Below are positions 51,705 to 60,196 of a stretch of DNA of 64,000 nucleotides, piece by piece (position 1 is the first letter of the stretch; each line of letters starts with the position of its first letter). The stretch covers positions 1 through 64,000 of the forward strand of contig NZ_JAJLPA010000012.1 in assembly GCF_025548555.1 (NCBI RefSeq), read 5' to 3'. Both the position numbers and the translations under genes were made by a program. Origin of the DNA: Sphingomonas sp. A2-49 (GTDB taxonomy: Bacteria; Pseudomonadota; Alphaproteobacteria; Sphingomonadales; Sphingomonadaceae). The notes under the pieces were generated by a model. It was not told the origin of the DNA, searched no databases, and saw nothing but the letters and a program-made list of their open reading frames with translations.

Positions 51705-52469
51705 ATGATCCTCGAATGCCCCGAATGCAGCACCCGATATCTGGTGCCCGACAGCGCGATCGGGGCCGAGGGCCGCACCGTGCGATGCGCCAACTGCCGG
51801 CACAGCTGGTTCCAGGATCCCCCCGCGCCGGACGACGACGCGCCACCGCCACCCGCCGCGGGCCCGGAGGCGCCCCCCGCCACGGCGCAGGACGAGGAGG
51901 ACGAAACCCCGCCGTTCCTCGAACCCGCGGTGATTCCGGCGATGCGCGGCACCCCGGCACCGGCCGAACCGCTCGTCGCCGCACCCGATTACGACGCCTT
52001 CGCGCATCGCCCGCCCTTCCGCCCGCGCCGCAACAGCTCGCGGCGCTGGACGATCATCGCGATCCTGACGGGCCTGCTGATGATCGCCGGGGTCGGCGCC
52101 ATCCTGTACCTGGGCGCACCCGGCCTGCTCGCGCGGATCGGCCTGCCCGTCGGCGCGGAGGAATCGCCGCTGCGGCTGAAGGACAATCCGATCGAGCGGC
52201 GCGAGCTGGAGAACGGATCCGAGCTGTTCGCGGTCAGCGGCCAGGTCACCAACCCCTCGGGCGAGCGCCAGCGCGTCCCCGACATCCGCGCCGAACTGCG
52301 CGATGCGCAGGGCCGCATCGTCTACAGCTGGACGATCACGCCGCAGCAGCGGACGCTGAACCCCGGTGGCGCGATCGATTTCAATTCGGCCAAGCTCGAC
52401 GTGCCGGCGAACTCTAAGCGGCTGGAACTCAGCTTCGTCGGCGAAAGCGGCGGCGCGAGCGCGAACTGA
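51705..52469 (+). CDS. MJ0042-type zinc-ribbon membrane protein
   Basis: The 254-residue protein starts with a zinc ribbon: CPECSTRYLVPDSAIG and CANCRHSW give the four Cys. An acidic Pro-rich linker, one membrane helix at about residues 116-138, and a beta-rich periplasmic domain (about 155-250) follow, with VSGQVTNPSGERQRVPDIRA. This is a standard alphaproteobacterial architecture beside ftsE; the function is not established. Confidence 0.88.
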   Translation: MILECPECSTRYLVPDSAIGAEGRTVRCANCRHSWFQDPPAPDDDAPPPPAAGPEAPPATAQDEEDETPPFLEPAVIPAMRGTPAPAEPLVAAPDYDAFAHRPPFRPRRNSSRRWTIIAILTGLLMIAGVGAILYLGAPGLLARIGLPVGAEESPLRLKDNPIERRELENGSELFAVSGQVTNPSGERQRVPDIRAELRDAQGRIVYSWTITPQQRTLNPGGAIDFNSAKLDVPANSKRLELSFVGESGGASAN

Positions 52470-52585
52470 TAACGTCCATGCGATGAAAAGCGCCGCCCCA
52501 TCGAAAAGGGGCGTTGCGGACCCCGAAACCCTTTGCTAGTGGCCTGCGCCTGCCAGATGCCGGTTTCGCCCGGTGTTCTTCACGT

Positions 52586-52672
52586 GCGGCCGTGGCGGAA
52601 TTGGTAGACGCGCAACGTTGAGGTCGTTGTGGGCGAAAGCCCGTGGAAGTTCGAGTCTTCTCGGCCGCACCA
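52586..52672 (+). tRNA. tRNA-Leu (anticodon GAG)
   Basis: The 87-base sequence folds as a class II tRNA: acceptor stem GCGGCCG with CGGCCGC, and anticodon arm CAACG-TTGAGGT-CGTTG with anticodon GAG. It has a long variable arm typical of Leu, a T arm containing GTTCGAGTC, and an encoded CCA end (52670-52672). It reads CUC/CUU codons. About 190 bases on its right side before ruvA hold no gene; I saw no integrase or duplicated tRNA end nearby. Confidence 0.96.
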
Positions 52673-52864
52673 CTTTCTTCTGATGTGACAGACGGCAACC
52701 GCCGCAGGTCGAGGCGATAACGCGCCGTGCCCGCGTCCCGGGCAAAGCCCGTGGGCCGGCTGTGCAGGATGCGATCGGGGCACCGCGCGCCATCTCCCAC
52801 GGTTTCCGATCGGGCTTCGGCCGTCGCCGGGGCAGGCCCGCTGCCGATCGCGGCCTGTCGGCCC

Positions 52865-53464
52865 TCAGCCCTTGGCGGCCTTGCGCAGCGCGAGACGCAC
52901 CAGCGCATCCAGCGTCGCGCCCGCGCCCAGATCCTCTTCCGCCGCGCCGACCGCCGCCGCCGCCTCCGCCGGACGGAAGCCGAGGTTGAGCAGCGCCGAT
53001 ACCGCATCGGCCGCCGCACCGACCGGCACGACCTGCGCCGCGGCGGCAGGGCCCAATGCGACCGTGCCGACCTTGTCCTTCAGTTCGCGGACGATCCGTT
53101 CGGCGAGCTTCGGCCCGACGCCGTTCGCGCGCGCCACCATCGCCTTGTCCTGCGCCGATACCGCGCGCGCGATCTCCTGCGTGTCGAGCGCCGACAGGAT
53201 GGCGAGCGCGACGCGGGCGCCGACGCCCTGCACGCCGGTGAGCAGCCGGAACCAGTCGCGTTCCTCGGCGCGCGCGAAACCGACGAGGCGAATCGAATCC
53301 TCCGCGACCAGCATCTCGGTATGCAGCATCGCCGCCTCGCCGACCGGACCGATCGCCGCGAGCGTCCGCGCCGATGCGCCGACCAGATAGCCGACGCCGC
53401 CGACATCGATCACGGCATGGTCCACGCCGGTCGAATCGAGCCGGCCCTTGAGGTGGGCGATCAT
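52865..53464 (-). CDS. ruvA: RuvA, Holliday-junction branch-migration subunit
   Basis: The 199-residue protein begins [13 protein letters not shown]. Two helix-hairpin-helix segments ([16 protein letters not shown] and [13 protein letters not shown]) bind junction DNA, and a C-terminal domain contacts RuvB. It overlaps ruvC by four bases. No ruvB follows it; a gap and a tRNA on the other strand come next, so ruvB must be elsewhere. Confidence 0.95.
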   Translation of the reverse strand: MIAHLKGRLDSTGVDHAVIDVGGVGYLVGASARTLAAIGPVGEAAMLHTEMLVAEDSIRLVGFARAEERDWFRLLTGVQGVGARVALAILSALDTQEIARAVSAQDKAMVARANGVGPKLAERIVRELKDKVGTVALGPAAAAQVVPVGAAADAVSALLNLGFRPAEAAAAVGAAEEDLGAGATLDALVRLALRKAAKG

Positions 53465-53967
53465 GCCGTCACCCGGGCACGCCGTGCCATGCCCTGCGCG
53501 GACGCCAGATGATGCGCATGGGTGATCGCCACCGCCAGCGCGTCCGCCGCATCCGGCCCAGCCAGTTTCGCACCGGGCAGCAGCACCGCCATCATCGCCT
53601 GGATTTGGCGCTTTTCGGCGCCGCCGGTGCCGACGACTGCCTTCTTGACGGTCGAGGGATGATATTCGCCGATATGCAGCCCGGCGCCCGCCGCGGCGAG
53701 CAGCACCACGCCGCGCGCCTGCCCGAGCTTCAGCGTCGATTGCGCGTTGGTGTTGCCCAGCACCTCCTCGACCGCGGCGCCGTCGGGGCGTTCGGCGAGG
53801 ATGACGTCGATGAGCGCGGCGTGCAGGTTGGACAGCCGCCGCGGCAACGCCATCGACGGATCGGTCTTGATCTGGCCATTGGCGATATGCCGCAACCGGT
53901 TGCCGTCGGCATGGATGACGCCCCAGCCGGTCGTGCCCAGTCCGGGATCGAGACCGAGGATGATCAG
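53461..53967 (-). CDS. ruvC: RuvC, Holliday-junction resolvase, apparent CTG start
   Basis: The 168-residue nuclease has its catalytic acids in place: Asp7 in ILGLDPGLG, Glu67 in AVEEVLGN, and Asp139/Asp142 in GPDAADALA. No ATG, GTG or TTG lies at the family start. The codon at 53967 is CTG and overlaps the stop of the preceding small gene as CTGA, exactly like the ATGA overlaps elsewhere. The only ATG upstream in frame (54111) would add 48 unrelated residues read through that gene. I therefore call CTG the start. Confidence 0.9.
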   Translation of the reverse strand: MIILGLDPGLGTTGWGVIHADGNRLRHIANGQIKTDPSMALPRRLSNLHAALIDVILAERPDGAAVEEVLGNTNAQSTLKLGQARGVVLLAAAGAGLHIGEYHPSTVKKAVVGTGGAEKRQIQAMMAVLLPGAKLAGPDAADALAVAITHAHHLASAQGMARRARVTA

Positions 53968-54152
53968 CGCGACGCTCCGGCGATCGGCAGCGTCACAGTT
54001 ACCACGTCGTTCGGGTTGGGAATCATCAGCATGACGATCCCGCTGGCTAGCCCCGCGACACCCCAGCCATAGGATCGTCGCCGCAGGTCGACGACACCGC
54101 GGATCAGGCAATAGGCCGTGGCGGCGAGGCCGAGCCAGGCCCAGTGGCTCAA
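53964..54152 (-). CDS. 62-residue two-helix membrane protein, TTG start
   Basis: This small gene lies between yebC and ruvC. It begins at a TTG that overlaps the yebC stop (TTGA, 54149-54152) and ends overlapping ruvC (CTGA). The protein starts [18 protein letters not shown] and has two hydrophobic helices at about residues 4-20 and 30-46, with basic residues between them. I do not recognise it. The overlaps at both ends support it as a real gene. A frame from an ATG at 54197 would run through the yebC end and is less likely. Confidence 0.65.
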   Translation of the reverse strand: MSHWAWLGLAATAYCLIRGVVDLRRRSYGWGVAGLASGIVMLMIPNPNDVVTVTLPIAGASR

Positions 54153-54892
54153 CCCAGCTTCTCCATCACGGCGTCCGATACCTCGTAATTGCCCCACACC
54201 GTCTGGACGTCGTCGTCGTCGTCGAGCGCGTCGATCAGCTTGAACAGCGTGGCCGCATCGCCCTCGCCGACGTCGACCATCGTCTGCGGGCGCCAGGCGA
54301 GCTTCGCGCCCTCCGCCTCGCCGAGCACCGGTTCGAGCGCCTTGGCGACCTCGTGCAGGTCGGCGACCGCGGTCCAGATCTCGTGCCCCTCCTCGGTCGA
54401 GGTGACGTCCTCCGCACCGGCCTCCAGCGCCGCCTCGAACACCTTTTCGCCGTCGCCCGCCGACGCCGGGTAGGTGACGAGGCCGACACGGTCGAACGCA
54501 TGGCTCACCGAACCGCTCGCACCCAGGTTGCCGCCGTTCTTGGCGACCGCGGTGCGCACGTTGGTGGCGGTGCGATTGCGGTTGTCGGTCAGCGCCTCGA
54601 TGATGAGGCTGACGCCCGCCGGGCCGAAGCCCTCGTAGCGGATTTCCTCGTAATTCTCGGTGTCGCCCTTTGACGCCTTGTCGATCGCGCGCTGGATGTT
54701 GTCCTTGGGCATCGACTGCGCCTTGGCGGCGTTGACCGCGGCGCGAAGCCGCGGGTTCATGTCCGGATCGGGCAGCCCCATCTTCGCCGCCACGGTGATT
54801 TCGCGGCTGAGCTTGGAGAACATGCCCGAGCGCTTCTTATCCTGCGCGCCCTTGCGGTGCATGATGTTCTTGAACTTGGAATGGCCTGCCAT
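54149..54892 (-). CDS. yebC: YebC/PmpR family protein (TACO1 type)
   Basis: The 247-residue protein starts [18 protein letters not shown] and has the three-domain YebC layout, with [13 protein letters not shown] in the first third. Members act in translation of difficult peptides or as regulators; neither is fixed by sequence. It heads the yebC-orf62-ruvC-ruvA chain, a common neighbourhood for yebC. Confidence 0.95.
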   Translation of the reverse strand: MAGHSKFKNIMHRKGAQDKKRSGMFSKLSREITVAAKMGLPDPDMNPRLRAAVNAAKAQSMPKDNIQRAIDKASKGDTENYEEIRYEGFGPAGVSLIIEALTDNRNRTATNVRTAVAKNGGNLGASGSVSHAFDRVGLVTYPASAGDGEKVFEAALEAGAEDVTSTEEGHEIWTAVADLHEVAKALEPVLGEAEGAKLAWRPQTMVDVGEGDAATLFKLIDALDDDDDVQTVWGNYEVSDAVMEKLG

Positions 54893-54922
54893 GACTGCCT
54901 CTGAAACGATACTCCCCCCGCC

Positions 54923-55462
54923 TTAGGCCGCGGGGGCGCGGTCCGCCAGCCCGTCGATCTTCGCCTCGAGCGCCGCGAGCCTGTCCAGCACCACGCCGTC
55001 CAGCTTCTGGTGCAGGCGCAGGATGTCGAGTTCCGCGCGGAGGTTGGTTTCATAGTCGAGGCTGGCGGCCAGCCGGTCCTTCGCCGCCTGGCGGTTCTGG
55101 CTCATCATGATGACCGGCGCCTGGATCGCCGCGACCGTCGACAGCATCAGGTTGAGGAAGATGTAGGGAAAGGGATCGAACGCCGCGCCGAAATGCGCGA
55201 GCACGTCGGAATTGAGCAGCATCCAGCCGAGCAGCACCGCGGTGAAGGCGATGATGAAGCTCCACGATCCGCCGATCGCGGCGACGCGGTCGGACAGGCG
55301 TTCGCCGAAGCTGGCGCGCGCGTCGGCCTCGTCGGCAGCGTCGCGGCTGACGATCGTGCCGCTGTCGATGCTGTCGAGGACGCGGCGTTCCTCGTCGTCG
55401 AGCGCGTGGGCGGGCTTGCGCAGCAGCCGCTGGGCGAGATCGGCGAGCGGGAGCTGGGCCAT
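54923..55462 (-). CDS. DUF1003 family membrane protein
   Basis: The 179-residue protein has two membrane helices at about residues 65-115, with SWSFIIAFTAVLLGWMLLN and PFPYIFLNLMLSTVAAIQAP, the DUF1003 core. A predicted coiled coil follows at the C-terminus (LDILRLHQKLDG). The function is unknown. The ATG at 55462 fits the family; longer frames run into the divergent ATPase gene. Confidence 0.9.
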   Translation of the reverse strand: MAQLPLADLAQRLLRKPAHALDDEERRVLDSIDSGTIVSRDAADEADARASFGERLSDRVAAIGGSWSFIIAFTAVLLGWMLLNSDVLAHFGAAFDPFPYIFLNLMLSTVAAIQAPVIMMSQNRQAAKDRLAASLDYETNLRAELDILRLHQKLDGVVLDRLAALEAKIDGLADRAPAA

Positions 55463-55589
55463 CGGGTGCGTCCTCGGGTCGGATGATCGGTTCGCGCCGT
55501 AACGGACCGGTCGGCGACCGGCAACCGCGGCGGCGTTGGGCGCAAAGCGCTTGCCCCCGCCCCCCTGCATCGGCCAAACGCGGATCGCA

Positions 55590-57056
55590 ATGACCGTCAG
55601 CGTAGACATGGGCAGCGACGACCGCGGCGCGCCCGTGACCATGGACCTCGAAGAACTGCTCGCCACCCGATTGCTCGTCCAGGGCAATTCGGGGTCGGGA
55701 AAGTCGCACCTGCTGCGCCGGCTGCTCGAAGGATCGGCGGGCCAGGTGCAACAGGTGGTGATCGACCCGGAGGGCGACTTCGTCACGCTCGGCCCCGCCT
55801 ATGGCCATGTCGTGATCGAGGCGGCGGATTATTCGGTGCCCGAGATCGCGCGGATCGCCACCCGCCTGCGCGAACATCGCGCCAGCGTGGTGCTGAGCCT
55901 CGAAGGGCTGGAGGCGGAGGGCCAGATGCGGTGCGCCGCCGCCTTCCTGTCCGCGCTGTTCGACGCGCCGCGCGAGCATTGGTATCCCGCGCTGGTCGTC
56001 GTCGACGAGGCGCAATTGTTCGCGCCGACCACCGGCGGCGAGGTCGCCGAAGAGGTGCGCCGCGCGTCGCTGTCGGCGATGACCAACCTGATGTGCCGCG
56101 GGCGCAAGCGCGGCCTCGCCGGCGTCATCGCGACGCAGCGGCTGGCGAAGCTCGCCAAGAACGTCGCGGCGGAGGCGTCCAACTTCCTGATGGGGCGCAC
56201 CTTCCTCGACATCGACATGGCGCGCGCCGCCGACCTGCTGGGGATGGAGCGGCGGCAGGCCGACGTGATCCGCGATCTTGCCCGCGGGACCTTCCTCGCG
56301 CTGGGGCCGGCGGTGTCGCGGCGCCCGATCACGGTGCGGATCGGCCAGGTCGCGACCTCCGCGCGCAGCGGCAGCCCGAAGCTGACGCCGCTGCCGAGCG
56401 CGCCCGCGGAAAACCTCCAGCAGCTGATCTTCGCGCCGCCGCCCGAAGAGGCGCCGCAGCTGCCGATGAGCTTCGATCCCCGGCCGCGGCGGGTCCCCGC
56501 CGACGAGCTGCTCGACACGATCGAGCGGCCGGCGTCGCAGCAGACGACGCTCGCGCCGCTGCCCGACAAGTCGGACGGCGAGGTCGAGACGATCTATGCC
56601 GGCGTGCTGGAGGCGATCGTCGCCGACCGCGAATCGGCGCTGCGGCCACCGTCGGTGCTGTTCCAGGATTTCCAGGTCCGCTGCCGGATGGCGGGACTGG
56701 CCAAACCGCCGCTCGACCTGCCCGGCTTCACCCGCCGGCTGTCGGCGGCGCGCGCGGGGATCTTCGACGTCACCGACCCGCAATGGGCCGAGGCGATGGC
56801 GCTCGCCTATTCGTTGCCCGACGACATGATCGGCGCGTTCCTGCTGGTCGCGCGCGCGGCGAAGGGCGGCGAGCCCTGCCCGTCCGACACCGCACTGGCC
56901 GAAACCTACGGCACCAGCTCGCTCGGCCGGGTCCGCCGCCTGATCGGCTATATCGAGAGCCGCGAATTGTTCGTCGCCCGCGTCGATTTGTCGGGGAAGC
57001 GCTCGATCACGATCCCGCGGCTGGGCTGGACGACGGCGGCGAGCGAGGCGGCCTGA
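55590..57056 (+). CDS. HerA/DUF87-type ATPase
   Basis: The 488-residue protein has Walker A QGNSGSGKSHLLRR at about residues 31-44, IDPEGDFVTLG shortly after, and Walker B ALVVVDEAQLF. It also has an arginine-finger-like region around RGRKRGLAGVIATQR. This is the HerA/FtsK-like branch of hexameric DNA-pumping ATPases. The C-terminal 200 residues look alpha-helical, with a possible winged helix. No NurA-type nuclease partner lies beside it. The ATG at 55590 was chosen over 55536. Confidence 0.85.
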   Translation: MTVSVDMGSDDRGAPVTMDLEELLATRLLVQGNSGSGKSHLLRRLLEGSAGQVQQVVIDPEGDFVTLGPAYGHVVIEAADYSVPEIARIATRLREHRASVVLSLEGLEAEGQMRCAAAFLSALFDAPREHWYPALVVVDEAQLFAPTTGGEVAEEVRRASLSAMTNLMCRGRKRGLAGVIATQRLAKLAKNVAAEASNFLMGRTFLDIDMARAADLLGMERRQADVIRDLARGTFLALGPAVSRRPITVRIGQVATSARSGSPKLTPLPSAPAENLQQLIFAPPPEEAPQLPMSFDPRPRRVPADELLDTIERPASQQTTLAPLPDKSDGEVETIYAGVLEAIVADRESALRPPSVLFQDFQVRCRMAGLAKPPLDLPGFTRRLSAARAGIFDVTDPQWAEAMALAYSLPDDMIGAFLLVARAAKGGEPCPSDTALAETYGTSSLGRVRRLIGYIESRELFVARVDLSGKRSITIPRLGWTTAASEAA

Positions 57057-57093
57057 CGCCTATGCACCGCGGGTAGCCGCGCGACATCCGGCC

Positions 57094-57378
57094 CTAGCGG
57101 AGCAGCAGCGTCGCCATCCCGAGGGCGACGCCCGCCTGCACCATCGCGATGACGTCCAGACAGGTGGTGAACGGCCGCTTGCGCGTCTTGTGCCGGAAGT
57201 GGCGTCGCGCCCATATCGCGCCCGGCGATCCGCCGATTAGCGCGAGCCCCAGCAGCGTCGCTTCGCGAACCCGCCAGCCGCCGTGGATCGCACGCCGCTT
57301 GTCGTGCGCGAAGGCCACTACGGTCAGCAGGTTGATCGCGGCGGCCGCGGCGGCGACGCCAGCCGCGAGCCCGATCAC
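57094..57378 (-). CDS. DUF1294 small membrane protein
   Basis: The 94-residue protein has hydrophobic helices at each end and the DUF1294 centre AFAHDKRRAIHGGWRVRE, LIGGSPGAIWARRHFRHKT. It starts at a GTG (57378), 13 bases after the upstream stop; the only in-frame ATG, at 57522, would overlap that gene for 130 bases. The function is unknown. Confidence 0.82.
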   Translation of the reverse strand: MIGLAAGVAAAAAAINLLTVVAFAHDKRRAIHGGWRVREATLLGLALIGGSPGAIWARRHFRHKTRKRPFTTCLDVIAMVQAGVALGMATLLLR

Positions 57379-57391
57379 GGCCGCGCCGCCG

Positions 57392-57868
57392 TCACTTTGC
57401 CGACGTCGAGGGAGCGGGGCCGGACGGGATCGGGGTATATTGCGCCGATACCAGCAGCCAGTCGGCACCGCGCCGCAGGCCGACGTAGCGGGCACGCAGC
57501 GACCGCGTCGCCGTCGTGCCATCCGGCCGCGCGATGCGGAAGCTCACTCGCTCGGTGGTGACGCCGAAGCCGGGTCGCAGGGCGGTGCGACGCTCGTCGC
57601 GCTCGATCGCGGGAGCGGGACGGCGCTGGTCCGCGGCATAGAAACCGAGCACCCGCGCCCGATCGTCGATATCGCCCCCCGGCGAAATCTCCTCGAACCC
57701 GGGCGCCAGCGTCGCGGCGAGCGCGGCCGGGTCGAAGGCCCCGCGTGCGGCGTTGAAGCGATCGACCACGCGTTCGAGGCCGGCAGCGTCGGGCGTGCGT
57801 TGCGCCGCGACCGGCGCAGCCGTCGCGACGACGACAGGCAGGAGGAAGGCGGCGTGTCGGGCGATCAT
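57392..57868 (-). CDS. Secreted NTF2-like/DUF4440-type protein
   Basis: The 158-residue protein has a signal peptide of about 22 residues ending VAAQ and a cone-shaped NTF2-like domain (LERVVDRFNAARGAFDPAAL, LRARYVGLRRGADWLLVSAQ). Such domains bind small ligands or act as minor enzymes; no function is assigned. ATGs at 57928, 57901 and 57883 are also in frame, but the first two lie in the promoter and operator-like sequence, so 57868 or 57883 is preferred. Confidence 0.7.
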   Translation of the reverse strand: MIARHAAFLLPVVVATAAPVAAQRTPDAAGLERVVDRFNAARGAFDPAALAATLAPGFEEISPGGDIDDRARVLGFYAADQRRPAPAIERDERRTALRPGFGVTTERVSFRIARPDGTTATRSLRARYVGLRRGADWLLVSAQYTPIPSGPAPSTSAK

Positions 57869-57884
57869 CGGCAAATCCGTCATC

Positions 57885-57928
57885 ATGGTGTATCGCACCA
57901 TTAAGACAGTGCCGCTCGGCCGGGTCAA
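57885..57928 (-). promoter_or_regulatory. Candidate promoter with overlapping 17-base inverted repeat
   Basis: On the minus strand TTGACC (57928-57923) and TTAATG (57904-57899) form a promoter with an 18-base spacer. Across the -10 and expected start of transcription lies ATGGTGTATCGCACCAT (57885-57901, plus strand), a perfect 6+6 inverted repeat around five bases. That is the classic place for a repressor site. The regulator is unknown. Confidence 0.5.
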
Positions 57929-57941
57929 GCCGCCCGCCGGG

Positions 57942-58208
57942 TCAGATCATGCCGAGTGCCTGCATGTACACCTCGAGGATCGCTTCCTCCTCCTGATATT
58001 CTTCCTTCTTCTTCTTGCGGATCGAGAGGATCTTGCGGATCGCCTTGGGGTCGTAGCCGCGGCCCTTCGCCTCCGCCATCACGTCCTTGATGTCGTCGGT
58101 GATGCCCTTCTTCTCTTCCTCGAGGCGCTCGGCGCGCTCGATCAGCAGGCGCAGTTCGTCCGCTGCGACCTGACCGCCGCCCATGCCTTCTTGCCGTTCG
58201 TCCGCCAT
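57942..58208 (-). CDS. gapR: GapR-type nucleoid-associated protein (DUF2312)
   Basis: The 88-residue coiled-coil protein matches the DUF2312 family whose Caulobacter member GapR binds overtwisted AT-rich DNA ahead of forks and polymerases. [40 protein letters not shown] and RKKKKEE are the hallmarks. Length is standard. A GATTC (GANTC-type methylation site) lies in the leader at about 58237. Confidence 0.93.
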   Translation of the reverse strand: MADERQEGMGGGQVAADELRLLIERAERLEEEKKGITDDIKDVMAEAKGRGYDPKAIRKILSIRKKKKEEYQEEEAILEVYMQALGMI

Positions 58209-58312
58209 CGTCCCACCCCGCCGCGGAGGCCCGCGGCCCTTCTTTGATTCGCGTGAAAGAATACCGGCGTCGACCGGTAGGGGCGGGCGTCTAGGCGTTT
58301 ACCAACCGGGGC

Positions 58313-58624
58313 TCAACCCCGGGCGGGATCGGGGGCGTTGCGGGTCATGCTCTCGTCCATGCGGGCGAGCTGTTCGGGCGTCGCCTCGGTCTGGTATCGC
58401 GCCTTCCACTCCGCCTGCGGCATGCCGTAGACCGTCTCGCGCGCCTCCGCCTTGGGCAGGTCGCCCGCCTCCTCGATCCAGTCGGACAGGCAGTTGCGGC
58501 AGAACCCCGACAATCCCATCAGGTCGACGTTCTGCACGTCGGTGCGGTGGCGCAGGTGGCGGACGAGCCGGCGGAACGCCTGTGCGGCGACCGCATCCGG
58601 CAAAGCGGCAAGTTTGTCGGTCAC
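58313..58624 (-). CDS. DUF1244 family protein, GTG start
   Basis: The 103-residue protein has the DUF1244 core AFRRLVRHLRHRTDVQNVDL and GFCRNCLSDWIEEA, with two conserved Cys. The start is a GTG at 58624, preceded by GGGAGGA at five bases, the strongest ribosome site I saw. An ATG at 58681 would add 19 residues but would use up that site. Function is unknown. It is divergent from pyk, with about 75 bases between. Confidence 0.9.
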   Translation of the reverse strand: MTDKLAALPDAVAAQAFRRLVRHLRHRTDVQNVDLMGLSGFCRNCLSDWIEEAGDLPKAEARETVYGMPQAEWKARYQTEATPEQLARMDESMTRNAPDPARG

Positions 58625-58699
58625 GCATTCCTCCCAAAGGTTGATCGCGTCTAGATACGGTCTAGAGGGGATCGCGGCCATTCCCCAGGAGCCCTTTCT

Positions 58700-60154
58700 A
58701 TGACCACTGCCATTGCGCCGCGTTCGCGCAAAGTGCGCGTGCTCGCGACCCTCGGTCCGGCGAGCAACACCCCCGAGATGATCGCGACGCTGTTCCAGGC
58801 GGGCGCGGATGCGTTCCGCATCAACATGAGCCACGGCGACCAGCAGTCGAAGATCCCCGTCATCCAGGCGATCCGCGCGCTGGAAAAGCAGTTCATGCGC
58901 CCGACGACGATCCTCGCCGACCTGCAAGGCCCCAAGCTGCGCGTCGGCAAGTTCGACGGCGGCCGTACGGTGCTGGAGAGCGGCAGCACCTTCGTGCTCG
59001 ACCGGGACAAGACCCCGGGCGACGCGACCCGCGTCGAGCTGCCGCACAAGGAGATCTTCGCCGCGATCGAACCGGGCGCGCGCCTGCTGCTCGACGACGG
59101 CAAGCTGGTGCTGCGCGTCACCGACCACGGCCCCGACCGGATCGAGACCACCGTCGAGGTCGGCGGTGCGCTGTCGAACAACAAGGGGCTCAACGTCCCC
59201 GATGTCGTGCTGCCGATGGCGGCGCTGACCGAAAAGGATCGCAGCGACCTCGCCTTCGCGGTCGAGCAGGGCGTCGACTGGATCGCACTGAGCTTCGTGC
59301 AGCGGCCCGAGGACCTGGCCGAGGCGCGCAAGCTGATCGGCGGCAAGGCGGCGCTGCTCGCCAAGATCGAGAAGCCCGCCGCGATCGACCGGCTCGAGGA
59401 GATCGTCGAGATGTGCGACGGCGTCATGGTCGCGCGCGGCGACCTGGGCGTCGAATTGCCGCCGCAGACGGTGCCGCCGCTCCAGAAGCGCATCGTCGAG
59501 ACGTCGCGCCGGCTCGGCCGTCCCGTCGTGGTCGCGACGCAGATGCTCGAATCGATGATCCAGAGCCCTTCGCCGACCCGCGCCGAGGTGTCCGACGTCG
59601 CCACCGCGATCTACGACGGCGCCGACGCGATCATGCTGTCCGCCGAAAGCGCCGCGGGGGCATGGCCGGTCGAATCGGTCGCGATGATGAATTCCATCGG
59701 CATCTCGGTCGAGGGCGATCCGATGCACGGCGACCGCGTCCACTTCACCGTGATGCGGCCCGACCCGACCACCGCAGACGCCCTGTCCGAAGCGGCCAAG
59801 CAGATCGCCAAGACCACGTCGGCGACCGCGATCATCTGTTTCACCACCTCGGGCTCGACCGCGCGCCGGATCGCGCGCGAGCGGCCGTCGGTGCCGCTGC
59901 TGGTGCTGACGCCGAGCAAGGAAACCGCGCGGCGGCTGGGCCTGTTGTGGGGCACGCATGCGGTCCACACCCGCGACGTCGAATCGTTCGAGGACATGGT
60001 CGGCAAGGCGAAACGGATGGCGCTGCGCACCGGCATCGCCAAGGCCGGCGACCGCGTCGTCGTGATGGCCGGCGTGCCGTTCCGCACCCCCGGCTCCACC
60101 AACGTGCTGCACGTCGTCCACATCACCGGCGACGAGCTGAAGGACTACGCCTGA
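58700..60154 (+). CDS. pyk: Pyruvate kinase
   Basis: The 484-residue glycolytic enzyme converts phosphoenolpyruvate to pyruvate with ATP formation. RVLATLGPASNTPEMI at the start, FRINMSHGD, ILADLQGPKLRVGKFD, and the Lys/metal motif LLAKIEKPAAIDRLEEI are present. GVMVARGDLGVELP, the allosteric-type C-terminal domain and the normal length complete the family picture. Divergent sites with two TCTAGA copies (58650-58655 and 58661-58666) lie upstream, possibly regulatory. Confidence 0.96.
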   Translation: MTTAIAPRSRKVRVLATLGPASNTPEMIATLFQAGADAFRINMSHGDQQSKIPVIQAIRALEKQFMRPTTILADLQGPKLRVGKFDGGRTVLESGSTFVLDRDKTPGDATRVELPHKEIFAAIEPGARLLLDDGKLVLRVTDHGPDRIETTVEVGGALSNNKGLNVPDVVLPMAALTEKDRSDLAFAVEQGVDWIALSFVQRPEDLAEARKLIGGKAALLAKIEKPAAIDRLEEIVEMCDGVMVARGDLGVELPPQTVPPLQKRIVETSRRLGRPVVVATQMLESMIQSPSPTRAEVSDVATAIYDGADAIMLSAESAAGAWPVESVAMMNSIGISVEGDPMHGDRVHFTVMRPDPTTADALSEAAKQIAKTTSATAIICFTTSGSTARRIARERPSVPLLVLTPSKETARRLGLLWGTHAVHTRDVESFEDMVGKAKRMALRTGIAKAGDRVVVMAGVPFRTPGSTNVLHVVHITGDELKDYA

Positions 60155-60196
60155 TCGTATCCTGCGCGATGACGTCCGCATGACGCGCAATTCACT

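Noticed and set aside
49557..52469. A 970-codon plus-strand frame across ydcF, ftsX and ftsE
   Set aside because: Only its last 254 codons (from 51705) are the zinc-ribbon gene. The earlier part lies opposite three well-identified genes and has shadow-like composition.
52586..52864. Integration site or genomic island at tRNA-Leu
   Set aside because: No integrase, no duplicated tRNA 3' end and no change in composition were seen on either side.
53968..54111. ATG at 54111 as the ruvC start
   Set aside because: It adds 48 residues unlike any RuvC and would be read through the small membrane-protein gene. The family start coincides with the CTG in the stop-start overlap.
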